From positions 534,138,316 to 534,202,315 of the forward strand of contig NC_058519.1 in assembly GCF_904849725.1 (NCBI RefSeq): a stretch of DNA of 64,000 nucleotides, written 5' to 3'. The DNA comes from Hordeum vulgare subsp. vulgare (lineage: Eukaryota; Streptophyta; Magnoliopsida; Poales; Poaceae). Of this stretch, positions 9,840 to 20,759 are shown piece by piece (the first letter of the stretch is position 1; each line of letters opens with the position of its first letter). The position numbers and the translations under genes are program-made. Under the pieces are notes generated by a model. It was not told the DNA's origin. It saw nothing but the letters and a program-made list of their open reading frames with translations, and made no database searches.

Positions 9840-12816
9840 ATCTAACACCCATACAGTTCTGGTGTTGATCATGCTTTGGTCGTGGAAGAGGTTTAGTCAG
9901 CGGGTCTGCTACATTCAGATCTGTCTGCACTTTGCATATATTTACGTCCTCTCCTTCGACGTAGTCGCGGATGAGGTTGAAGCGTCATTTGATGTGTGTG
10001 GACTTCTTGTGAAACCGTGGTTCCTTTGCTAAGGCAATGGCACCCGTGTTGTCACAGAACAAGGTTATTGGATTCAGTGCGCTTGGCACCACTCCAAGAT
10101 CCGTCATGAACTGCTTCATCCAGACACCCTCCTTAGCCGCCTCCGAGGCAGCCATGTACTCCGCTTCACATGTAGAATCTGCTACGACGCTTTGCTTGGA
10201 ACTGCACCAGCTTACCGCACCCCATTAAGAATAAATACGTATCCGGTTTGCGACTTAGAGTCGTCCGGATCTGTGTCAAAGCTTGCATCGACGTAACCTT
10301 TTACGGCGAGCTCTTCGTCACCTCCATACACGAGAAACATCTCCTTAGTCCTTTTCAGGTACTTCAGGATATTCTTGACCGCTGTCCAGTGATCCACTCC
10401 TGGATTACTCTGGAACCTACCTGCCATACTTATGGCCAGGCTAACGTCCGGTCTAGTGCACATCATTGCATACATGATAGAACCTATGGCTGAAGCATAG
10501 GGGACGGAGCGCATATGCTCTCTATCTTCATCAGTTGCTGGGCACTGAGTCTTACTCAATCTCGTACCTTGTAAAACTGGCAAGAACCCCTTCTTGGACT
10601 GTTCCATTTTGAATCTCTTCAAAACTTTATCAAGGTATGTGCTTTGTGAAAGTCCTATCAGGCGTTTTGAGCTATCCCTATAGATCTTAATGTCTAGAAT
10701 GTAAGCAGCTTCTCCTAGGTCCTTCATAGAGAAACTTTTATTCAAGTAATCCTTTATGCTCTCCAAAAACTCTACGTTTTTTCCAATCAGCAATATGTCA
10801 TCCACATATAATATTAGAAACGCCACAGAGCTCCCACTCACTTTCTTGTAAATACAAGATTCTCCAACCACTTGTATAAACCCAAATGCTTTGATCACCT
10901 GATCAAAGCGTTTGTTCCAACTCCGAGATGCTTGCACCAGTCCATAAATGGATCGCTGGAGCTTTCACACCTTGTTAGCATTCTTAGGATCGACAATACC
11001 TTCGGGTTGCATCATATACAATTCTTCCTTAAGGAAACCGTTAAGGAACGCCGTTTTGACATCCATCTGCCAGATTTCATAATCGAAAAATGCAGCTATT
11101 GCTAACATGATTCTGACGGACTTAAGCATCGCTACGGGTGAGAACGTCTCATCGTAGTCAACTCCTTGAACTTGTGAAAAACCCTTTGCCACAAGTCGAG
11201 CTTTATGAACGGTCACATTGCCGTCAGCGTCCGTCTTCCTCTTAAAGATCCATTTGTTCTGAATAGCCTTGCGGCCCTCAGACAGTACCTCCAAAGTCCA
11301 CACTTTGTTCTCATACATGGATCCTATCTCGGACTTCATGGCTTCTAGCCATTTCTTGGAATCTGGGCCCACCATTGCTTCTTCATAATTTGCAGGTTCA
11401 TTGTTGTCCAACAACATGATTGGTAAGACAGGATTACCGTACCATTCTGGAGCAGCACGTGGTCTCGTCGACCTGCGTGGTTCGACAGAAACTTGAACTG
11501 GAGTTTCATGATCATCATCATTAACTTCCTCCTCAACCGGCGTCGCAACGACAGAGGTTTCCCCTTTCCCTGCGCCACCATCCAGAGGGATGAGAGGTTC
11601 GACAACCTCGTCAAGTTCTATCTTCCTCCCACTCAATTCTCTTGAGAGAAACTCCTTCTCGAGAAAAGCTCCATTTTTAGCAACAAACACTTTGCCCTCG
11701 GATTTGAGATAGAAGGTGTACCCAACTGTCTTTTTTGGGTAACCTATGAAGATGCACTTTTCCGCTTTGGGTTCCAGCTTTTCAGGCTGAAGCTTTTTGA
11801 CATAAGCATCACATCCCCAAACTTTAAGAACCGACAACTTTGGCCTTTTGCCATACCACAGTTCGTATGGTGTCGTCTCAACGGATTTTGATGGTGCCCT
11901 ATTTAAAGTGAATGCAACTGTTTCTAATGCATAACCCCAAAACGATAACGGCAAATCGGTAAGAGACATCATAGATCGCACCATCTCTAATAAAGTACGA
12001 TTACGACGTTCGGACACACCATTACGCTGTGGTGTTCCAGGCGGTGTCAACTGTGAAACAATTCCACATTGTCTTAAGTGAGCACCAAACTCGAAACTTA
12101 GATATTCACCCCCACGATCAGACCATAGGAACTTGATCTTCTTGTTATGATGATTTTCAACTTCACTCTGAAATTGCTTGAACTTTTCAAATGTTTCAGA
12201 CTTGTGCTTCATTAAGTAGACATAACCATATCTACTCAAATCGTCAGTGAAGGTGAGAAAATAATGATATCCGCCGCGTGCCTCTATGCTCATCGGACCA
12301 CACACATCGGTATGTATGATTTCCAACAAGTCACTTGCACGCTCCATTGTTCCGGAGAACGGAGTTTTAGTCATCTTGCCCATGAGGCATGGTTCGCACG
12401 TGTCAAGTGAATCAAAGTCAAGTGACTCCAAAAGTCCATCGGCATGGAGTTTCTTCATGCGCTTTACACCAATATGACCTAAATGGCAGTGCCACAAAAA
12501 TATGGCGCTATCATTGTTAACTCTAACTCTTTTGGTCTCAATGTTATGTATGTGTGTATCGCTATCAAGATTCAATATGAACAATCCTCTCACATTGGGT
12601 GCATGACCATAAAAGATGTTACTCATAGAAATAGAACAACCATTATTCTCCGACTTAAAAGAGTAACCGTCTCGCAATAAACAAGATCCAGATATAATGT
12701 TCATGCTCAACGCAGACACTAAATAACAATGATTCAAGTTCATAGCTAATCCTGATGGTAACTGAAGTGAAACTGTGCCGACGGCGATTGCATCAACCTT
12801 GGAACCATTTCCTACG
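9840..12816 (-). pseudogene. Copia pol (integrase, RT, RNase H), disrupted
   Basis: Pol part of a Copia polyprotein. 10965-12743 carries GAG-pre-integrase, the integrase HHCC finger (LWHCHLGHIG, CEPCLMGK), the DDE triad (HTDVCGPM, WSDRGGEY, SERRNRT) and the first half of RT (VDYDETFSPVAMLKSVR, QMDVKTAFLNG). An in-frame TGA (10965-10967) stops it inside RT. The same frame resumes to 10212 with the YVDD catalytic motif (LILYVDDILLIG) and the start of RNase H. A one-base frameshift near 10216 moves the rest of RNase H to another frame, ending about 9840. Another apparent one-base loss near 12816 separates pol from gag-protease. Not expected to make a full enzyme set. Confidence 0.88.
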
Positions 12817-13804
12817 CGATCGTCACTTCATCTTTCGCCATCCTTCGTCTATTCCGCAGTTCCTGTTTCGAGTTGCAAATATGAGCAACAGAACCGGTAT
12901 CGAATACCCAGGCACTACTACGAGATCCGGTTAAGTACACATCAATAACATGTATATCAAATATACCTGATTTTTCTTTGGCCGCCTTCTTATCTGCCAG
13001 ATACTTGGGGCAATTGCGCTTCGAGTGACCCATACCCTTGCTATAGTAACACTCTGTTTCAGGCTTAGGTCCAGCTTTGGGTTTCTTCGTCGGATTGGCA
13101 ACAGGCTTGCCGCTCTTCTTTGAATTTCCCTTCTTGCCTTTGCCGTTTCTCTTGAAACTAGTGGTCTTATTCACCATCAACACTTGATGCTCTTTACGGA
13201 GTTCAGACTCTGCGACTTTCAGCATCGCAAACAACTCGTCGGGTGACTTGTTCATCCCTTGCATGTTGTAGTTCAACACAAAGCCTTTATAGCTTGGCGG
13301 CAGTGATTGAAGGATTCTGTCAGTGATAGCCTCTTGCGGGAGTTCAATCCCCAGCTCAGCTAGACGGTTTGAGTACCCAGACATTTTGAGCACATGTTCA
13401 CTGACAGACGAGTTCTCCTCCATCTTGCAAGCATAGAATTTATCTGAGGTCTCATACCTCTCGATCCGGGCGTTGTTCTGAAAGATAAACTTCAACTCCT
13501 GGAACATCTCAAATGCTCAATGACGCTCAAAGCGACGTTGAAGTCCCGGTTCTAAGCCATACAAGACTGCACATTGAACTACTGAGTAGTCCTCCATACG
13601 TGCTAACCAAGCGTTCTTAACATCCTGATCAGCCGTAGCGGGTGGTTCATCTCCTAGCGCAGCATTAAGGACATAATCCTTCTTCCCAGCTTGTAAGATT
13701 AGCTTAAGATTACGAGCCCAGTCTACAAAGTTGCTTCCATCATATTTCAACTTAGCTTTCTCTAGGAACGTATTAAAATTCAGGGTGACTGTCGCGTGAG
13801 CCAT
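12812..13804 (-). pseudogene. Copia gag and protease, one nonsense codon
   Basis: Starts at the ATG at 13804 (MAHATVTLNFNTFLEKAKLKYDGSNF begins the known BARE/Angela-type Gag; first residues only matter here). An in-frame TGA at 13517-13519 breaks it after 95 codons. The same frame then runs to TAG at 12812, giving 331 codons in all. It contains the UBN2 capsid region (QSLPPSYKGFVLNYNMQG), a basic linker, a zinc knuckle CYYSKGMGHSKRNC whose second Cys is Ser, and the protease start WVFDTGSVAHIC. The lost Cys should weaken RNA binding. The stop would limit Gag to a fragment. Confidence 0.85.
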
Positions 13805-15046
13805 GATCTACAACACAAATATATTCAAAGTGGACTTAGACTATGTTCAAGATAATTAGAGTTTAACTTAATCAAATTATTCGCTAAACTCCCACTCAAA
13901 AAGTACATCTCTCTAGTCATTTGAGTGGTTCATGATCCACTTACACTAGCTCAAGTCCTATCATCACGTGAGTTGAGTATAGTTTCAGTGGTAAGCATCC
14001 CTATGCTAATCATATCATCTATATGATTCATGATCGACCTTTCGGTCTCATGTGTTCTGAGGCCATGTTTGCACATGCTAGGCTCGTCAAGCTTAACCCG
14101 AGTGTTCCGCGTGCGCAACTGTTTTGCACCCGTTGTATGTGAACGTTGAGTCTATCACACCCGATCATCACGTGGTGTCTCGAAACGACGAACTGTAGCA
14201 ACGGTGCACAGTCGGGGAGAACACAATTTCGTCTTGAAATTTTTAGTGAGAGATCACCTCATAATGCTACCGTCGTTCTAAGCAAAATAAGGTGCATAAA
14301 AGGATTAACATCACATGCAATTCATAAGTGACATGATATGGCCATCATCACGTGCTTCTTGATCTCCATCACCAAAGCACCGGCATGATCTTCTTGTCAC
14401 CGGCGCCACACCATGATCTCCATCAACGTGTCGCCATCGGGGTTGTCGTGCTACTCATGCTATTACTACTAAAGCTACATCCTAGCAAAATAGTAAACGC
14501 ATCTGCAAGCACAAACATTAGTATAAAGACAACCCTCTGGCTCCTGCCGGTTGCCGTACCATCGACGTGCAAGTCGATATTATCTGTTACAACATGATCA
14601 TCTCATACATCCAATATATCACATCACATCGTTGGCCATATCACATCACAAGCATACCCTGCAAAAACAAGTTAGACGTCCTCTAATTTTGTTGTTGCAT
14701 GTTTTACGTGGTGACCATGGGTATCTAGTAGGATCGCATCTTACTTACGCAAACACCACAACGGAGATATATGAGTTGCTATTTAACCTCATGCAAGGAC
14801 CTCCTCGGTCAAATCTGATTCAACTAAAGTTGGAGAAACCGACACTTGCCAGTCATCTTTGAGCAACAGGGTTACTCGTAGCGATGAAACCAGTCTCTCG
14901 TAAGCGTACGAGTAATGTCGGTCCAAGCCGCTTCAATCCAACAATACCGCGGAATCAAGAAAAGACTAAGGAGGGCAGCAAAACGCACATCACCGCCCAC
15001 AAAAACTTTTGTGTTCTACTCGAGAAGACATCTACGCATGAACCTA
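13805..15046 (-). other. 5' leader of BARE/Angela element
   Basis: Untranslated leader between PBS and gag. No long frame in sense orientation. A homologous leader is present at 37974-39260 in the Angela element, so it is a conserved part of the family, probably holding packaging signals that I cannot delimit. Confidence 0.6.
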
Positions 15047-15059
15047 GCTCATGATGCCA
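15047..15059 (-). other. Primer binding site
   Basis: Minus strand TGGCATCATGAGC, one base from the 5' LTR end. Similar to TGGTATCAGAGC, the sequence complementary to the 3' end of plant initiator tRNA-Met. Confidence 0.8.
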
Positions 15060-15060
15060 C

Positions 15061-16880
15061 TGATGGGGAATGTCGCATGGGAAACAAAAAATTTCCTACG
15101 CGCACGAAGACCTATCATGGTGATGTCCATCTATGAAAGGGGATGAGTGATCTATGTACCCTTATAGACCATACAGAAGAAGCGTTAGTGAACGCGGTTG
15201 ATGTAGTGGAACATCCTCACGTCCCTCGATCCGCCCCGCGAACTATCCCGCGATCAGTCCCACGATCTAGTGCCGAACGGACGACACCTCCGCGTTCAGC
15301 ACACGTACAACTCGACGATGATCTCGGCATTCTTGATCCAGCAAGAGAGACGGAGAGGTAGAAGAGTTCTCCGGCAGCGTGACGGCGCTCCGGAGGTTGG
15401 TGATGATCTCGTCTCAGCAGGGCTCCGCCCGAGCTCCGCAGAAACGCGATCTAGAGGAAAAACCGTGGAGGTATGTGGTCGGGCTGCCGTGGAAAAGTCC
15501 TCTCAAATCAGCCCTAAAACCTCTGTATATATAGGTGGGAGAGGGGGGACCTTGCCTTGGGGCTCAACGAGCCCCAAGGGGGTCGGCCGAGCCAAAGGGG
15601 GGAAGGACTCCCCCCCAAACCGAGTCCTACTTGGTTTGGTGGGTGGAGTCCTTCTTTCCTTTCCCACCTCCTCCTTTTTTTTCTTTTCTCTTTGATTTTT
15701 CTTCCAATGCGCATAGGGCCCTTTTGGGATGTCCCACCAGCCCACTAAGGGCTGGTACGCCACCCTTAAGGCCTATGGGCTTCCCCGGGGTGGGTTGCCC
15801 CCCCCGGTGAACTCCCGGAACCCATTCGTCATTCCCGGTACATTCCCGGTAACTCCGAAAACCTTCCGGTAATCAAATGAGGTCATCCTATATATCAATC
15901 TTCGTTTTCGGATCATTCCGGAAACCCTCGTGACGTCCGTGATCTCATCCGGGACTCAAAACAACATTCGGTAACCAACCATATAACTCAAATACGCATA
16001 AAACAACGTCGAACCTTAAGTGTGCAGACCCTGCGGGTTCGAGAACTATGTAGACATGACCCGAGAGACTCCTCGGTCAATATCCAATAGCGGGACCTGG
16101 ATGGCCATATTGGATCCTACATATTCTACGAAAATCTTATCGTTTGAACCTCAGTGCCAAGGATTCATATAATCCTGTATGTCATTCCCTTTGTCCTTCG
16201 GTATGTTACTTGCCCGAGATTCGATCGTCAGTATCCGCATACCTATTTCAATCTCGTTTACCGGCAAGTCTCTTTACTCGTTCCGTAATACAAGATCCCG
16301 CAACTTACACTAAGTTACATTGCTTACAAGGCTTGTGTGTGATGTTGTATTACCGAGTGGGCCCCGAGATACCTCTCCGTCACACGGAGTGACAAATCCC
16401 AGTCTTGATCCATACTAACTCAACGAACACCTTCGGAGATACGTGTAGAGCATCTTTATAGTCACCCAGTTACGTTGCGACGTTTGATACACACAAAGTA
16501 TTCCTCCGGTGTTAGTGAGTTATATGATCTCATGGTCATAGGAACAAATACTTGACATGTAGAAAACAGTAGCAACAAAATGACACGATCAACATGCTAC
16601 GTCTATTAGTTTGGGTCTAGTCCATCACGTGATTCTCCTAATGACGTGATCCAGTTATCAAGCAACAACACCTTGTTCATAATCAGAAGACACTGACTAT
16701 CTTTGATCAACTGGCTAGCCAACTAGAGGCTTGCTAGGGACAGTGTTTTGTCTATGTATCCACACGTGTAAATGAGTCTTCATTCAATACAATTATAGCA
16801 TGGATAATAAACGATTATCTTGATACAGGAATTATAATAACAACTATATTTATTATTGCCTCTAGGGCATAATTCCAACA
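15061..16880 (-). repeat. 5' LTR of BARE/Angela element
   Basis: 1,820 bp. Start on the minus strand at 16880 (TGTTGGAATTATGCCCTAGA). Followed on its left by the PBS. Confidence 0.92.
15526..15533 (-). promoter_or_regulatory. TATA box in 5' LTR
   Basis: TATATATA on the minus strand, in the position where BARE/Angela LTRs carry their RNA polymerase II promoter. Identical motif in the 3' LTR. Confidence 0.6.
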
Positions 16881-18142
16881 AGCAAAACCAAAAGTTCCAA
16901 AGGGGATTGCACGCGAGGAATTTACCCATATTCGGGCCCTTATGATCGAGGTAATACCCTACTCTTACATTGCTTTGATTAATGATGGGAAACGCCTCGT
17001 GTGTGTGTGGGGGGGGTAGGTTTACAATTATGGGGTGATAATTGCTACTCAGATGACAACGATGATGTTATATGGACCTCGAACTATAACAAATCCTACA
17101 TGACACCCCCGTGCGTCATATAGGCACGACTTCGGTGAAGCGAGAGGCAAGATAGGCGAGCCCATCCTACGCAAGCATTGTTTTCTCGTTCTCTTTTTTT
17201 TTTCCTTTTTTATGTGTGTGATATTTTTATTTTTTGTTTCAGTTTTCTGTTTCGATGTTTATTCATTTTTCAACATCTATTTTTTTTTACATTTTCATAA
17301 TTTTTTTAAATTTGCAATATACGATGAACATTTTTTAAATACACACTTAACTTTTTTCTGAAGTATATGAACATTTTTATCAAATGCACACTAAATATTT
17401 ATGTATATACAATAAACATTCTAGTTATATACATTGAACATATTTTTAATACACAATTAACTTTTGTCAATTACACGAGGACACCTTTTTAATGCAAAGT
17501 GAATTTATTATCTAATTGATTTTTTTATGTAATCATGGGCTGACTTTTTATTTTTTATTTTTAATACCTTTTATTAAATATCTTGCTAATAAAATAACAG
17601 TGAGTTATTTTGGTCCAAAACAAAAGGAATAAAACCTGATCACAGGGGAGGTTGGGCCGACTCCAGTGCCGTGGCTTCAACGAAGCCACATCTATTTCAC
17701 GCATGTTGGCGGCGACTAGGAGCTCTCTCTCTCTCGATCTCCGGCCTCACTTTATAAAGGGTGATGAGGCCTAGGATTTACTAGTTTCCTAGCCGACCTT
17801 GAGGCTGGATCGGCTGAGGGCCCTTGGTTTGCACGTTAGCATGAAGAACCTTTCAAAAGTCGTGCTACCTATCGGGAGAAGGGCCCTCATTATGACCTGG
17901 CATTGGAGTTAGAAATTTGTTTTTCCCGTAAGGATCTTAATTTAGATTTTCGTCCATATGAATTTGTTATGCCAAGTGAATGTTTAAAACTCTTGCGTTT
18001 TTCCTTTCAACCCGTGAGAAAGAAACATTTCCTCCATTGTTTCTTTGACTACTTCTTTAAACCAAATGCACGAACAGTGGTACATAGGAAAATTTCCTGT
18101 TTTTACCCCCAATTTTCGTTTCAACTAAAGAGGCCCTTAACT
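16881..18142 (-). repeat. Tandem unit A, right half (LTR-like part)
   Basis: Resumes unit A after the BARE/Angela element; the first five bases are the duplicated target. Contains a conserved block agcaaaaccaaaagttcc, a very AT-rich segment (about 17170-17580) with many degenerate 'gaacattttt/aatacac' words, a GC-rich segment and a TATAAAG motif (17752-17758). It looks like a Gypsy LTR read on the minus strand, judging from the PBS-like site at its left border in unit A. A clean TG...CA boundary was not found at the right side, so LTR status is tentative. Confidence 0.65.
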
Positions 18143-20759
18143 TCACGTTTGTCAGCAATGGTGTCGCATGGAGATTGCGGTACAAATTATATAAACTCGG
18201 TCACTTCGATGTTGTCGATGCCATTGTCGACCCAATGCGTGTGGGCTATGAGGGCGGCCTTCATAGAGCAGGGCTAGCGTCACAATTGCCGACGTCACTC
18301 GTTTACCATGGTTTTCATTCAATGATCATGTCATGCCACGATTTGTCCTTTTCCTTTTGCAGCTGCACGTGAGCAACCATAGTGGCTTCCTGCATGGTGT
18401 GTGTGGCTCCGATGGTTGGATCTTCCCCTATTAGGGTGTGCTAAGTAAATGGACTCTGGCCTCTGTAGCCATGGATGAAGCCTCCATCAGCGTGTGAGAT
18501 CCCGGAGTGTAACCCCGCTAGGGTGAATGATGACCGGCTAGCGTTGGACGCGTAAGACTACACATAATGGGAAGTAACATATAGTAGTAACATGCATATA
18601 TTACTAGTTTAAGTTACTATCTCCATAGTGGATAGTAACATAGACGTGGTAGCATAGAGGTGTACATTTATTAGCATATAGAGTCATCTTGTGTTGGTAT
18701 ATGTGACGTTACTCATAGTATGACATGTTACTCAATTTGTCCCTCTTCCCATTAGTTAGTTGTCACATCAGTTTTTTTGTTTAGGTGGCATCTATGTTAC
18801 TACCTATGTTACTCCCATTGTGAGTTGTCTAATCGCGGTTGGGGTTCATGTTTAGCCCCGTGTTCTCTGACTCGTTTGGGGCCATCATGATGCCTTGCTC
18901 CAGGGTGATGGCCTAGGTACCCCCCCCTTATTCATTATCTTGGTGTGCCCATCCTCTGAGTGGTATCTATCCCAGATGCAATTTTCTGGCTCAAGATCGT
19001 CCAACAATGGGAAGTTGGTGGACACTAGTGCGATCATATGGGATGCCTGGGTGGGTTGGAGGACTGTCACATTGTTATTGCAACACCTAAGTTGCATGGT
19101 TATGCCATTGACAGTACTCGCGAGAGTTGATGGAGAGCGATCATGCTTTGCTTGGCCGATGGATGGAGCTGGGGCTGAAGGCGTGCTTCAAAGCCGCATC
19201 CCAACCTCGGAGATGTGACGAGACATGTAGCATGATACCACCGTAGCAGTCGATGATGAATTCGGCATGCCGAAGAAGCGGGTTCAGACGCGTGTGGGTG
19301 ACGCCCTAGTGTAGAGCCATTATGCCTCATCCACGGTCAAGGTGTGAGAGAGCGAAGATGAAGCTCTGGCCTGGCACGAACTCGTGAGGCATGACTAAAT
19401 ATCTGGTTTAGGTTCGGCTTCCGGTGGACGCAACCCCTGACTAGTGTGCCAACACACGATACCGAAAGCCACGAGTAGCCTCGGTAAGCTCGACAGCAAA
19501 ACCAAAAGTTCCAAAGGGGATTGCACACGAGGAATTTACCCAGATTCGGGCTGCACACGAGGAATTTACCCAGATTCGGGCCCTTATGTTTGAGGTAATA
19601 CCCTACTCTTACTTTGCTTTGATCAATGGTGGGAAACGCCTCGTGTGGGGGGGTTACAATAATGAGGTGATAATTGCTACTCACATGACAACGATGATGT
19701 TATGTGGACCTCGAACTATAATAAATCCTACATGACATCCCCGTGCGTCATATAGGCACGACTTCGGTGAAGCGATAGGCAAGATAGGCGAGCCCATCCT
19801 ACGCAAGCATTGTTTTCTCGCTTTGCTTTTTTTACTTTTTTATGTCTGTGATATTTTTGTTTTTTGATTCAGTTTTCTGTTTCGATGTTTATTCATTTTT
19901 CAACATCTAATTTTTTTTACATTTTCATAATTTTTTGAATTTTGCAATATACGGTGAACATTTTTTAAATACACACTTAACTTTTTTCTGAAGTATATGA
20001 ACATTTTTGTCAAATACACACTAAATATTTATTTATATACAATAAACATTCTAGTTATATATATTGAACATATTTTTAATATACAATTAACTTTTGTTAA
20101 TTACACGAGGACGCCTTTTTAATGCACCCTGATTTTTTTATCTAATTGAATATTTTTATGTAATCATGGACTGACTTTTTTTAATAACTTTTATTAAATA
20201 TCTAGCTAATAAAATAACAGTGAGTTATTTTGGTGCAAAACAAAAGGAATAAAACCTGATTACAGGGGAGGTTGGGCCGGCTCCATTGTCGTGGCTTCAA
20301 CGAAGCCACATCTATTTCAGGCATGTTCGCGGCGACTAGGAGCTGTCTCTCAATCTCCGACCTCACTTTATAAAGAGAAACGAGGCCTGGGATTTACAAG
20401 TTTTCTAGCCGGCCTTGAGCCTGGATTGGCTTAGGGCCCTTGGTTTGCACGTTAGCATGAAGAACCTTTCAAAAGTCGTGCTACCTATCGGGAGAAGGGC
20501 CCTCACTATGACTTGGCATTGGAGTTAGAAATTTGTTATTCTCGTAAGGATCTTAATTTAGTTTTTTGTCCATATGAATTTGTTATGCGAAGTGAATGTT
20601 TAAAATTCTTGCGTTTTTCCTTTCAACCCGTGAGAAAGAAACATTTCTTCCATTGTTTCTTTGACTACTTCTTTAAACCAAATGCACGAAACAGTGGTAC
20701 ATAGGAAAATTTTCTGTTTTTACCCCCAATTTTTGTTTCAATTAAAGAGGCCCTTAACT
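18143..20759 (-). repeat. Tandem unit B, complete (~2.6 kb)
   Basis: Full unit from tcacgtt to cttaact. Collinear with unit A minus the BARE/Angela element, and with unit C: leader-like part, MITE (18556-18829), PBS-like site near 19437-19452, agcaaaaccaaaag block at 19495, AT-rich block, TATAAAG and the 'aaagaggcccttaactt' end. A short internal duplication of gcacacgaggaatttaccc is present around 19523-19580. No intact gene. Confidence 0.8.
18556..18829. mobile_element. Tourist-like MITE, copy in unit B
   Basis: 274 bp, TAA at 18553-18555 and 18830-18832. Terminal repeats slightly more decayed than in unit A (GACTACACATAATGG / CCATTGTGAGTTGTC). Confidence 0.75.

Larger units (their letters stand above)
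7951..16880 (-). mobile_element. BARE/Angela-type Copia retrotransposon, complete structure
   Basis: 8,930 bp on the minus strand with LTRs at 7951-9773 and 15061-16880, PPT at 9774-9787, PBS at 15047-15059 and gag-pol between. Perfect 5-bp target duplication AGCAA (7946-7950 and 16881-16885). Termini read TGTTGGAATTATGCC... on the minus strand and end ...CCCCATCA, where TG...CA is expected. The LTRs differ at scattered positions, a few percent by eye. Coding is lightly damaged: two in-frame stops and two apparent frameshifts. It inserted into tandem unit A after the array had formed. Confidence 0.93.

Noticed and set aside
17903..18277. 124-codon plus-strand frame in the tandem array
   Set aside because: Broken or altered in units B (20513-20704) and C, and opposite in strand to the Gypsy relic. 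Looks accidental.
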